A stretch of DNA of 6,360 bases from QGNO01 sp964493125 (lineage in GTDB: Bacteria > Chloroflexota > Dehalococcoidia > Lucifugimonadales > QGNO01): contig CAZBMS010000076.1 of the NCBI GenBank assembly GCA_964493125.1, forward strand, positions 1 through 6,360, given 5' to 3'. Both the position numbers and the translations under genes were made by a program. How positions within the stretch are numbered: position 1 is the stretch's first letter; each line of letters begins with the position of its first letter. The notes under the pieces were generated by a model. It was not told where the DNA came from. It saw only the letters and a list, made by a program, of their open reading frames with translations, and did no database searches. Positions 1-6,238 of the stretch are shown piece after piece.

Positions 1-290
1 CGAACCAGAGGGGCTATGATGCCGTCTGCTCCGATGTCGAGAACTGGTTTTATCAGTACTGGATCATTCCAAGGAACCCTAACGAGTGCTGCTGAGTCGC
101 TCCCTCTGGTTGCCATGATGTGGTCCTGCACAGATTCTAGAGAAAGGGCGTTGTGCTCCATGTCTATCCAGACGAAGTCTAAGACATGGGAAAAAAGCTC
201 TGTTACCGTGGGATCTTTGAAACTAACACCACAACCAAGTGGTACTTGCCCTTTACTTAGTTTTTCTCTGAATTTGACCGCGTTTTCCAT
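1..290 (-). CDS. HpcH/HpaI-type aldolase, N-terminal part (runs off left edge)
   Basis: Ninety-six complete codons read on the minus strand from an ATG at 288-290; the 3' end lies outside the window. The family (HpcH/HpaI aldolase/citrate lyase, a class II metal-dependent TIM barrel in the cytoplasm) cleaves or forms 2-keto-3-deoxy acids, releasing pyruvate or a related keto acid. Visible family signatures are FVWIDMEHNALS (residues 39-50), matching the D-x-E-H segment on an early barrel strand, the VRVPWNDP segment (70-77) with the conserved active-site-type Arg71, and GADGIIAPLV (87-96), which precedes the metal-binding region. The start is supported by an AGGAGG box five bases upstream. 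The metal-ligand Glu/Asp further on are not in the window. The exact substrate cannot be assigned. The gene points away from the rest of the window, toward an unseen neighbourhood on the left. Confidence 0.9.
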   Translation of the reverse strand, partial: MENAVKFREKLSKGQVPLGCGVSFKDPTVTELFSHVLDFVWIDMEHNALSLESVQDHIMATRGSDSAALVRVPWNDPVLIKPVLDIGADGIIAPLV

Positions 291-295
291 CTCAT

Positions 296-301
296 CCTCC
301 T
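296..301 (-). promoter_or_regulatory. Shine-Dalgarno site of the aldolase gene
   Basis: On the minus strand AGGAGG lies five bases before the ATG at 288-290. It is a full consensus match and fixes the start of the aldolase. Confidence 0.8.
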
Positions 302-343
302 CGTTCCGCTTGCTATTGATCTCGTGCAAATACAGTTATTGTG

Positions 344-383
344 AACAACTAAACTGATGTTTCCTACATTGCATGTAGTTGTT
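344..383. promoter_or_regulatory. Nested inverted repeats upstream of the aldolase; possible operator
   Basis: Two inverted repeats overlap in the aldolase upstream region. The outer pair is AACAACTA (344-351) with TAGTTGTT (376-383), eight perfect base pairs separated by 24 bases. The inner pair is CTACAT-TGC-ATGTAG (364-378), six base pairs around a 3-base centre. The stretch lies about 55-95 bp before the aldolase start, where a repressor or activator of a catabolic operon would bind. No regulator gene is in the window, so function is inferred from symmetry and position only. The rest of 302-517 shows no convincing gene. Confidence 0.35.
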
Positions 384-517
384 TAATTGGCGCTCTGTTT
401 AGTATGGCAAACAATATGAGTAAGCCTTGTGGGCTGTCAAGAGTCAGTTAAAGGATTTAAATGGAATACTTCAAAACAAAAAGATTTGGCCAATAAACTT
501 GGAACTGGGCTGTTAAG

Positions 518-545
518 TGAACACAGTATTTTGAGAAGCTAAAAT
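518..545 (+). promoter_or_regulatory. Candidate sigma70-type promoter for the METTL27-like methyltransferase
   Basis: TGAACA (518-523, 4 of 6 matches to the -35 consensus) and TAAAAT (540-545, 5 of 6 to the -10 consensus) are 16 bp apart. Transcription would begin near 552, giving a leader of about 40 bases before the ATG at 592. The region is AT-rich, so a chance match is quite possible. Confidence 0.3.
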
Positions 546-591
546 AGCCATGCTGGAGCAATTTAATTGATTAAAGGTGAAAAGAATTTAA

Positions 592-1230
592 ATGAACAAA
601 AAAAATCAAGATCGTGTCCAATGGGTTTATTCTTCGGAAAACAATGCAGAATTATCCCAGAGATACGATGAATGGGCCAAAGATTATGATGCAGACTTAT
701 CTGAATTTTTCGGTTGGGTTGCTCCCAAGACTGCATCCTCATATTTAGCAAAATATGTCCATTCTGATTCTATCGTTTTGGATGCTGGAGCGGGAACAGG
801 GTTAGTGGGCCTCGCATTAGCAGAACTGGGATTTGAAAATCTTACCGCAATGGATCTTTCAGAGGGAATGCTTCGTGAAGCGCAGGATAAAAATGTTTAT
901 AAGCAATTAGATCAAATGGTCCTTGGCGAGCCATTGACCTACGCAACCGACTCATTTGACGCGGTAATCAGTGTTGGGGTCATGACTCTAGGACATGCTA
1001 GCCCCAATTCATTTGATGAATTATTGAGGATAACGAAACCTCAAGGATATATAGTGTTTACTATAAGAACAGACGTTTATATGGAAAATGGATTCAAACA
1101 AAAACAGGAAGAAATGGAATCCCGAAAGTTATGGGCACTTGTTGAGGTCAGCGATGAATTCCGTCCCCTGCCTATAGGCGAGCCAGATGTTTTACATCAA
1201 GTGTGGGTATATCGCGTTCTAGGTGGGTAG
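592..1230 (+). CDS. Class I SAM-dependent methyltransferase, METTL27/WBSCR27-like
   Basis: A 212-residue soluble protein with a Rossmann-type methyltransferase fold. Motif I is VLDAGAGTG (residues 62-70), which binds S-adenosylmethionine. The acidic end of strand 2 is MDLS (87-90), followed by EGMLREA, and the post-motif strand FDAVISVGVMT (122-132) fits motif IV. The N-terminal segment QRYDEWAKDYDADL (23-36) is typical of the METTL27/WBSCR27 type, whose substrate is poorly known; it does not carry DNA methyltransferase motifs such as DPPY or PPCQ. A weak AAGGTGA (574-580) sits 11 bases before the ATG. It is convergent with the restriction endonuclease gene across a 176-bp gap in which I see no strong terminator. 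It may be an unrelated passenger or a small-molecule or protein methylase; nothing ties it to the restriction system except position. Confidence 0.88.
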   Translation: MNKKNQDRVQWVYSSENNAELSQRYDEWAKDYDADLSEFFGWVAPKTASSYLAKYVHSDSIVLDAGAGTGLVGLALAELGFENLTAMDLSEGMLREAQDKNVYKQLDQMVLGEPLTYATDSFDAVISVGVMTLGHASPNSFDELLRITKPQGYIVFTIRTDVYMENGFKQKQEEMESRKLWALVEVSDEFRPLPIGEPDVLHQVWVYRVLGG

Positions 1231-1406
1231 TTGATTTTTAGTTGCGACCTTTTATTTTCTAAGCTAACTTCGCAAAAAATGTGTAAAGTCCCATTGTATG
1301 CTTCTCGAATGTCCACATCCTCCTATGTCAGCATTGCTTGCAAGGGAGACATTGCGTTTTAAGTTTAAATTTTCATTTAGTGTGCAACATTACAGATTAC
1401 GGGTTC

Positions 1407-2291
1407 CTATATTAAAGTGATTTTCCTAACTAAACCATGAACCTTTTGGACATCATATTTCAAAGATAACTGTCTGTTATTCGATCCAATTTTGCTTGAG
1501 GCGTTGTGAAGACGGGCACGAAGGAGCCAGGAATTGTCAAAATCCATTTGCAAGTATTGTTTATCACTAGAACTTTTCAATGAATCCGGGCTTTTAATGG
1601 AGGTATAGTCGTACAAGTTAGCGGATAATCCTGATGTGGTAAAAACTTCAAATTTGTAATAGTTGTTACTAACAAGGAACTCAAAAAGATTGGTCGCTAA
1701 CGAATGGTTAGACTTTCGCCAATCCTCTAAAGACAAGGTGCATGCCTTGGAGACTTTAGCCAGCATATCATGCAAGAGTTGTGGGTTTTCATTAAAGAGT
1801 ATCTGTCCAGCAGCGTTTTCTCTATACAGGGAGGCGATTTTTCCAAGATTCATTCTGTGCTGCACATCCTCAGGGCTTCCTTTTTCGTATCCACAACTTT
1901 GAGCTAGAGAATAGGGTCTGGGATGTTTCAACGCGGAGTGATTGTGCTTAACCGACAGTCGCATTTTTTTAATGTCTGAACTGATTTGGATGTCCCAACT
2001 CCCACTGTCGCCATCGTTAGACTTATCGATGGTGATTCTGTCGTGTAAGAAACTGTCGTTTATCCATTCGATTAACTTGTTTGACGCTGAGAGGTACTTT
2101 CTCTGGAGAATTATCGGCAGGGAATCGAATTTATCTTGATCTCTATTTAGATCTTCCAATGCCTTAAAAGTTAATTGAGCATTTTCACACTGAGATAGTA
2201 AACGGGTAATAGTGAATTCAAGCGCTCTTCCATTTCTATTAGAAATTCCGTTCTGCACACCGACTTCCCTAACAAGCTTCCACTGTTCCAT
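1407..2291 (-). CDS. HaeIII-family type II restriction endonuclease (predicted GGCC)
   Basis: A 294-residue protein, close to the roughly 300 residues usual for HaeIII-type endonucleases, so it seems intact. It would cut unmethylated GGCC in double-stranded DNA. The N-terminal NRNGRALEF (18-26) with Glu25 and the segment WDIQI (99-103) followed by RLSVKHNHSALKHPRPYSLAQ-type residues (111-131) match what I recall of the family. Asp100, Ser113 and Lys115 could form the D-(x)-x-K part of a PD-(D/E)xK-like site, an inference. The assignment is strengthened by the divergent M.HaeIII-like methyltransferase 93 bp away. The ATG at 2289-2291 follows an in-frame stop one codon upstream, so this is the only ATG start. 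No Shine-Dalgarno site precedes it, which would suit low expression of a toxic nuclease. By eye GC is low, about 35-45% depending on the stretch. Confidence 0.85.
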   Translation of the reverse strand: MEQWKLVREVGVQNGISNRNGRALEFTITRLLSQCENAQLTFKALEDLNRDQDKFDSLPIILQRKYLSASNKLIEWINDSFLHDRITIDKSNDGDSGSWDIQISSDIKKMRLSVKHNHSALKHPRPYSLAQSCGYEKGSPEDVQHRMNLGKIASLYRENAAGQILFNENPQLLHDMLAKVSKACTLSLEDWRKSNHSLATNLFEFLVSNNYYKFEVFTTSGLSANLYDYTSIKSPDSLKSSSDKQYLQMDFDNSWLLRARLHNASSKIGSNNRQLSLKYDVQKVHGLVRKITLI

Positions 2292-2384
2292 GTATTACAA
2301 TTACTGAGGAATCGTATACCATAAGTCAAGAAAATTAAGGACAATGAGTTAGATTTTATAAGTGCTTGGTGGACGTTAAGTATT
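2292..2384. promoter_or_regulatory. Divergent control region between restriction and methylase genes
   Basis: This 93-bp AT-rich gap must hold the start signals for both genes. For the methylase (plus), TATAAG (2357-2362) is a fair -10 box, with TTAAGG (2335-2340) as a weak -35 box 16 bp upstream, and a weak GGTGGA (2368-2373) 11 bases before the ATG. For the endonuclease (minus), TTGACT (2329-2324) is a good -35 match, but no convincing -10 lies at the right distance. No controller (C) protein gene is encoded nearby and no GGCC site lies here, so simple methylation feedback at the cognate site is not evident. Confidence 0.45.
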
Positions 2385-3422
2385 ATGAACCTTGTTTCTC
2401 TTTTTACAGGCGCAGGAGGTTTGGATTTAGGCTTCCACAAAGCCGGGTTTAAAACCATTTGGGCAAATGAATATGACAAAACCATATGGGAGACTTTCTC
2501 ACTAAATTTCCCGAAGGCTCATTTAGATCAGAGAAGTATCAGAAAAATTGACCCTTCTGAAATTCCTAACTGCGTTGGGATAATCGGAGGGCCTCCTTGC
2601 CAGAGTTGGAGTGAAGCGGGTGCCCTTCGTGGTATTGAAGATGCCAGAGGAAAATTATTTTACGAATATATAAGAATTTTGGAGACAAAGCAGCCATTAT
2701 TCTTTCTTGCGGAAAACGTATCTGGCATTCTTATGGAAAGGCACCGCCCTGCCTTCAACAGCATCCTTGAAGGATTTAGCTCTATGGGATATGACGTTTC
2801 ATATAAGCTTCTGAACGCCAATGACTATGATGTACCCCAGGACCGAAAGAGGGTGATTATAGTTGGATATCATAAATCGATGGGAAAATCTTATGAGTTT
2901 CCAGAGGCGATCCCAAACAAGCCTAATTTGCGCGATGCCATAGGAGATATGGGAGACCCCGAGCCATCGACAGAGAAAAACAGGGCCAACAACCCTGAAG
3001 ACCTAGAATTTCTTAACCATGAGTATATGACGGGTGGGTTTTCCACTATCTATATGTCCCGCAACAGGGTTAGGTCCTGGGATGAGCCATCTTTCACTAT
3101 TCAAGCAGGTGGAAGGCATGCCCCTATTCATCCCCAGGCGCCAAAGATGCTGCCTGTAGAGAAAGATAAAAAGAAGTTTGTGCCAGGAAAAGAAGATTTG
3201 TACCGAAGGCTTTCAGTTAGGGAATGCGCAAGGATCCAAACTTTCCCTGACTCATTCGAATTTTCTTATAAAGGTATAGGTGACGGCTATAAGATGATCG
3301 GAAATGCTGTGCCCGTGAATATGGCCTTTCACATTGCCAGGGCCATAGCTGAAGATTTGGTCGCAAAACAGCTGGAGCTGAATATTCCTGATATCGACTT
3401 GTTGAAAGCTGTATCCGTCTAA
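2385..3422 (+). CDS. haeIIIM: DNA (cytosine-5)-methyltransferase, M.HaeIII-like (predicted GGCC)
   Basis: A 345-residue cytosine-5 methyltransferase that protects host DNA by methylating a cytosine in its site using S-adenosylmethionine. All key motifs appear in order: motif I SLFTGAGGLDLGF (5-17), motif IV GGPPCQSWS (68-76) with catalytic Cys72, motif VI ENV (110-112), motif VIII QDRKR (152-156), motif IX RLSVRECARIQ (275-285) and motif X GYKMIGNAVPV (301-311). The protein is close to M.HaeIII from memory throughout, including the target-recognition stretch with MSRNRVR (224-230) and Arg244, equivalent with a one-residue shift to the arginines that read GGCC in M.HaeIII. That makes GGCC the likely target. 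It has a C-terminal tail slightly longer than M.HaeIII. The endonuclease gene is divergent and Vsr follows after 10 bp, probably on the same transcript. The start has only a weak ribosome site. Confidence 0.97.
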   Translation: MNLVSLFTGAGGLDLGFHKAGFKTIWANEYDKTIWETFSLNFPKAHLDQRSIRKIDPSEIPNCVGIIGGPPCQSWSEAGALRGIEDARGKLFYEYIRILETKQPLFFLAENVSGILMERHRPAFNSILEGFSSMGYDVSYKLLNANDYDVPQDRKRVIIVGYHKSMGKSYEFPEAIPNKPNLRDAIGDMGDPEPSTEKNRANNPEDLEFLNHEYMTGGFSTIYMSRNRVRSWDEPSFTIQAGGRHAPIHPQAPKMLPVEKDKKKFVPGKEDLYRRLSVRECARIQTFPDSFEFSYKGIGDGYKMIGNAVPVNMAFHIARAIAEDLVAKQLELNIPDIDLLKAVSV

Positions 3423-3432
3423 TTTCTCAAAA

Positions 3433-3876
3433 ATGAATTCATATCCCACCCCTCTTTCCCCGGCGGTCACTGCTTCAATGAAGGGAAACCGAAGGATAGA
3501 CACAAAGCCGGAAAGAAGATTGAGGTCTATTCTTCACAGGATGGGGTACCGGTTTAGAAAAGACTTCCCCATTGCAATTTCACCGAAAAGAAAGTGCCGC
3601 CCAGATATAGCTTTCACTAGAATAAAATTGGCGGTATTTGTTGATGGTTGTTTTTGGCATTGTTGTCCGGAACATGGTCATTTTCCTAACAACAATCGGG
3701 AGTATTGGATTGATAAACTCACAGGCAACCAAAATCGTGATATTAATGATACAAAAGGGCTCGAATTGGAAGGGTGGGAAGTGTTGCGAATATGGGAACA
3801 TGTGCCGCTGGAATTAGCTGTGTCGGGTGTCACGGAACAATACAACTCTATATCTTCACAGGTCTGTATAGCTTGA
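3433..3876 (+). CDS. vsr: Very short patch repair (Vsr) T:G mismatch endonuclease
   Basis: A 147-residue protein of normal Vsr length. Vsr nicks DNA 5' of the T in a T:G mismatch left by deamination of 5-methylcytosine, starting very short patch repair. The family signatures are DTKPERRLR (23-31) with Glu27, CRPDIAF (55-61) with catalytic Asp58, VDGCFWHCCPEHG (70-82) with His76 and the intercalating-type Phe74-Trp75, NQNRD (99-103), and GWEVLRIWEH (114-123). Asp71 stands where E. coli Vsr has His64, a common variant outside enterobacteria. Cys73, Cys78, His81 and His123 are likely zinc ligands. It begins 10 bp after the methylase stop without a visible Shine-Dalgarno site, suggesting translational coupling. 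A start at Met16 (3478) is possible, but the PLSP segment upstream of it looks family-like, so I keep the first ATG. The linked methylase implies repair in the GGCC context. Confidence 0.95.
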   Translation: MNSYPTPLSPAVTASMKGNRRIDTKPERRLRSILHRMGYRFRKDFPIAISPKRKCRPDIAFTRIKLAVFVDGCFWHCCPEHGHFPNNNREYWIDKLTGNQNRDINDTKGLELEGWEVLRIWEHVPLELAVSGVTEQYNSISSQVCIA

Positions 3877-4136
3877 GACGCTCAGTTTTGATTCCTTGGG
3901 AACTACATTCTTATTACCATGGGAATTGCCGAATATATGTGAAGTATAGTTCAAGAAAAAGCTAGAAAATAGGACATCCCAAAAACCTCTGGGAACTTGT
4001 TGATGTGCGTGGTGAATTTCATTAATTAAAATTGCTGTTTCAAATCTGTCACACCAAGATCGTTGATTGGTTGCATCATTAAACGATAGGGAAATAGCCG
4101 GATCATACAGCAGTGTTGTTGTGAAAGAACATAAAT
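3877..4136. other. Gene-free spacer after the vsr gene
   Basis: No protein with recognisable features is encoded here on either strand. A small inverted repeat, TCCCA (3977-3981) with TGGGA (3990-3994 region), eight bases apart, is too weak to call a terminator and lacks a T-tract. The stretch is AT-rich and marks the right edge of the restriction-modification cassette. No transposase remnant or tRNA is visible. Confidence 0.5.
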
Positions 4137-4165
4137 TTTAGACTAGAGGTTATTCGCAGTATAAT
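4137..4165 (+). promoter_or_regulatory. Sigma70-like promoter for the Ldh-type dehydrogenase
   Basis: TTTAGA (4137-4142, 4 of 6 matches) and a perfect TATAAT (4160-4165) are separated by exactly 17 bp. Transcription would start near 4172, leaving a leader of about 77 bases before the ATG at 4249. This is the best promoter match in the window. Confidence 0.6.
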
Positions 4166-4167
4166 GC

Positions 4168-4177
4168 GCTTCGAAGC
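4168..4177. repeat. 10-bp perfect palindrome at the predicted transcription start
   Basis: GCTTCGAAGC is a perfect palindrome lying two bases after the TATAAT box and covering the expected +1 site. A protein bound there would block RNA polymerase, so it could be a repressor operator. It could also form a very small hairpin at the 5' end of the message. Function is inferred from position only. Confidence 0.35.
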
Positions 4178-4235
4178 CAACTAAAATACGCTTTCAATGA
4201 AGGCAAATACTGTATCAAGAGATAGTTAGCCATCC

Positions 4236-4243
4236 AAGGGGGA
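4236..4243 (+). promoter_or_regulatory. Shine-Dalgarno site of the Ldh-type dehydrogenase
   Basis: AAGGGGGA ends five bases before the ATG at 4249 and supports that start. Confidence 0.75.
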
Positions 4244-4248
4244 TTTAT

Positions 4249-5349
4249 ATGTTAGAAAGGTTCAAGCCAAAAGAGGGAGATTCAGAACGGGTAACGGTTG
4301 AGTCACTTCACGAAGTGGTCACTGCCATATTCGAAAAAATGGGGGTATCACGATCGGACGCTGAAGAAGCTGCAAATGTATTGACCATGACGGATCTCCG
4401 TGGAGTGGAAACTCACGGAGTATCGAATATGCTCCGTGCTTATGTGGATCAATATACCAGTGGCCAAGTTAATCCCAATCCCAAGTGGGAGATAGAGCGG
4501 GAAACTCCGGGAACGGCGGTTATTAATGCTGATCGCGGGCTGGGAATCATCCTGGGTCGCAGAGCAATGGACATAGCAATAGAAAAAGCGAAAACGGTGG
4601 GTGTGGGAATAGTCACGATGAATAATGGTGGGCACCTTGGTGCTGTGGGGCATTTCTCTATGCATGCTGCAAAAAATGACATGGTGGGTATGTGCGCCAC
4701 GGCAGCAGGTACAGGAGTACTCCCCACTTTTGCATCAGAACCACGATTTGGCACTAACCCAATATCTATAGCGGCTCCTGGAAATGAGGAAGCACCGCTG
4801 CTTTTTGATGCTGCCACATCCCAAATTGCAGGCAATAAATTTTCGTTGGCAAGAAGGGTGGGTTCAGATCTATTACCAGGATGGATTGCTGATAAAGAAG
4901 GTACGCCTATACTAGAGGAAACTCCTGTACCGGAAGATGGTTGGTATGGCAGTCTACTTCCTGTTGGTGGAACTAGAGAAAACGGTTCCCACAAAGGCTA
5001 CGGGTTTATGCTCATGGTTGAAGTACTCGGGGCATTTCTGTCTGGTTCCGTGCCTGGCATGTTTGATTCAGAGCGTTTTGAGAGTGGGTACAAGCACTAT
5101 TTTGCGGCGTATAACATTTCAGCTTTCACAGACGTAGATCAGTTCAAAGCAAAAATGGATAAGATGTTACAGATGCTTAGAGAAACCAGGCCGGCCGCAG
5201 GGCACGACAGGGTTCTCTACCCTGGACTCGCTGAATATGAGGATGAACAAGATAGGCGGGCCAACGGAGTGCCTCTGCATAAAGAGGTTATGGAATGGTT
5301 TGATCTTATGACTGGGGAGCTTGGAGTCCCAGCATTAGAGGTGATTTAG
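4249..5349 (+). CDS. Ldh family NAD(P)-dependent oxidoreductase (malate/L-lactate dehydrogenase type)
   Basis: A 366-residue cytoplasmic dehydrogenase of the Ldh2/MDH2 family, slightly longer than the usual 330-360 residues. Members oxidise 2-hydroxy acids such as malate, L-lactate, sulfolactate or ureidoglycolate, or reduce the matching keto or imino acids. Visible signatures are DLRGVETHGV (49-58) with the conserved His56, the NNGGHLGAVGHFS stretch (125-137), PRFGTNP (165-171), FDAATSQIAGNK (186-197), LPGWIADKEG (209-218) and HKGYGFMLMVEVL (248-260). The fold is unrelated to Rossmann-type lactate dehydrogenase. A promoter and strong ribosome site lie upstream, so it is likely transcribed alone; it is convergent with the SDR gene. 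The real substrate cannot be told from sequence. The C-terminal third, with YKHYFAAYNISAF, fits the family's substrate-side domain. Confidence 0.93.
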   Translation: MLERFKPKEGDSERVTVESLHEVVTAIFEKMGVSRSDAEEAANVLTMTDLRGVETHGVSNMLRAYVDQYTSGQVNPNPKWEIERETPGTAVINADRGLGIILGRRAMDIAIEKAKTVGVGIVTMNNGGHLGAVGHFSMHAAKNDMVGMCATAAGTGVLPTFASEPRFGTNPISIAAPGNEEAPLLFDAATSQIAGNKFSLARRVGSDLLPGWIADKEGTPILEETPVPEDGWYGSLLPVGGTRENGSHKGYGFMLMVEVLGAFLSGSVPGMFDSERFESGYKHYFAAYNISAFTDVDQFKAKMDKMLQMLRETRPAAGHDRVLYPGLAEYEDEQDRRANGVPLHKEVMEWFDLMTGELGVPALEVI

Positions 5350-5359
5350 TTCGAAGCCT

Positions 5360-5410
5360 TTAGAGAAGCAATCGAATAACCGTGCTATAGCTGTTCGATT
5401 GCTTCTCTAA
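5360..5410. terminator. Perfect 17-bp-stem inverted repeat between convergent genes
   Basis: The left arm TTAGAGAAGCAATCGAA (5360-5376) is matched exactly by the right arm (5394-5410), with a 17-base loop holding a further GCTATAGC palindrome (5384-5391). It starts 10 bp after the dehydrogenase stop and ends 6 bp from the SDR stop, the place expected for a bidirectional terminator. There is no T-tract on either side, so it is not a textbook intrinsic terminator. It may act as a 3' mRNA-stabilising hairpin or keep convergent transcripts apart. Confidence 0.6.
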
Positions 5411-5416
5411 CCGATG

Positions 5417-6181
5417 TTAGCGCCCTCCCATAACAGCAAGTGTATGCCCTGAGATATATGATGCTTCATCTGAAGCTAAGAATAGAACCGCATCCGCGAC
5501 TTCACTAGGCAGTCCTAATCGGCCAAACGGGGTCATGCGGTTGGGGCTAAATTCCACAGTATTATTAAGGTTACGCAATTTTGCACCGGCTATTTCAGTA
5601 TCGATTGGACCTGGAGCAACGCAATTAACATTGATGTTATATTCTGCAAGTTCAAGGGCTAAGTCACGCATGAATCCGTGAATAGCCGCCTTAGAAGCTG
5701 AGTATGCGGACCCACCCTCGTAATAGGCTGTCCAAGGTGTTCCTTCGCGAGCACCAGATGACAAACAAATAATCTTTCCCTGTTTTCTTTCAATCATGTG
5801 TGGTGCAGCGGCTTTAGTACAAAGAAATGTCCCACGTAGGTTTAATCTAATGGTGTAGTCCCAATCTTCTACTGGCATTTCCCAGATTTTTGAATTTCGG
5901 CTGCCTCCCACGTTGTTAACCAGAATATCGATCTGCCCATAGTGTTTAATTGCACAATCAACCAGTTGAGATGCTGTTTTTTCTTCTGTGACGTCACCAA
6001 CCAGTGTTATGACCTCACCGTCGCTATTACGGATTTTTGTTGCTGTGGTCTCCAAACCTACTTCGTCTATATCCCCTACGACTAGCCTCGCCCCTTCTTG
6101 TGCCAAGCGGTATGAGATAGCTTGCCCTAACCCCCTGGCAGCTCCTGTTACGACAGCGACCCGACCCTGAACTCGTCCCAT
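5417..6181 (-). CDS. Short-chain dehydrogenase/reductase (SDR), classical type
   Basis: A 254-residue classical SDR, the standard length, with a Rossmann fold. The cofactor motif is TGAARGLG (12-19). Asp37 at the end of the second strand suggests NAD(H) over NADP(H), and Asp63 in GDV fits adenine binding. The structural NNVG motif is at 89-92. The catalytic set is Asn114, Ser142, Tyr160 and Lys164. Ser142 to Tyr160 is 18 residues instead of the common 13, an insertion of about five residues next to the active site. The C-terminus SGHTLAVMGG is typical. The reaction is oxidation or reduction of an alcohol/carbonyl; the substrate is unknown. AAGGAG lies six bases before the ATG. A GlcG-like gene ends 57 bp upstream on the same strand, so the two are probably one operon. 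Confidence 0.94.
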   Translation of the reverse strand: MGRVQGRVAVVTGAARGLGQAISYRLAQEGARLVVGDIDEVGLETTATKIRNSDGEVITLVGDVTEEKTASQLVDCAIKHYGQIDILVNNVGGSRNSKIWEMPVEDWDYTIRLNLRGTFLCTKAAAPHMIERKQGKIICLSSGAREGTPWTAYYEGGSAYSASKAAIHGFMRDLALELAEYNINVNCVAPGPIDTEIAGAKLRNLNNTVEFSPNRMTPFGRLGLPSEVADAVLFLASDEASYISGHTLAVMGGR

Positions 6182-6187
6182 AATACG

Positions 6188-6193
6188 CTCCTT
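6188..6193 (-). promoter_or_regulatory. Shine-Dalgarno site of the SDR gene
   Basis: AAGGAG on the minus strand lies six bases before the ATG at 6179-6181 and supports the chosen start. Confidence 0.75.
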
Positions 6194-6238
6194 TTCCGAA
6201 AAATCAGGATTATAAAGTTTTGGCGATACATTTCTCAG

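Noticed and set aside
16..357. A 113-codon plus-strand open frame over the aldolase gene
   Set aside because: The opposite strand encodes a recognisable aldolase with a strong ribosome site, and this frame has no recognisable domain.
1240..1279. Inverted repeat TTGCGA/TCGCAA downstream of the METTL27-like gene as a terminator
   Set aside because: The stem is only six base pairs with a 22-base loop, and the following run is A rather than T on the plus strand.
812..2589. Absence of GGCC sites across the restriction gene, with four in the methylase gene
   Set aside because: By eye about 13 GGCC sites occur in the window, close to chance expectation. A gap of this size in AT-rich DNA is not convincing evidence of selection.
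3774..3965. A 63-codon plus-strand frame overlapping the end of vsr
   Set aside because: It overlaps the conserved C-terminus of Vsr in another frame and has no family features.
536..3972. Similar short strings AAGCTAAAATAG (536-547) and AAGCTAGAAAATAG (3959-3972) near the cassette edges, as possible att or target-site duplications
   Set aside because: They differ by an insertion, are AT-rich and short, and no integrase or transposase gene is present. Chance is the simpler explanation.
4449..4994. A 181-codon open frame on the minus strand inside the Ldh-type gene
   Set aside because: It is antisense to a clear dehydrogenase gene, shows no family motif and has no ribosome site. It is a reading-frame shadow.
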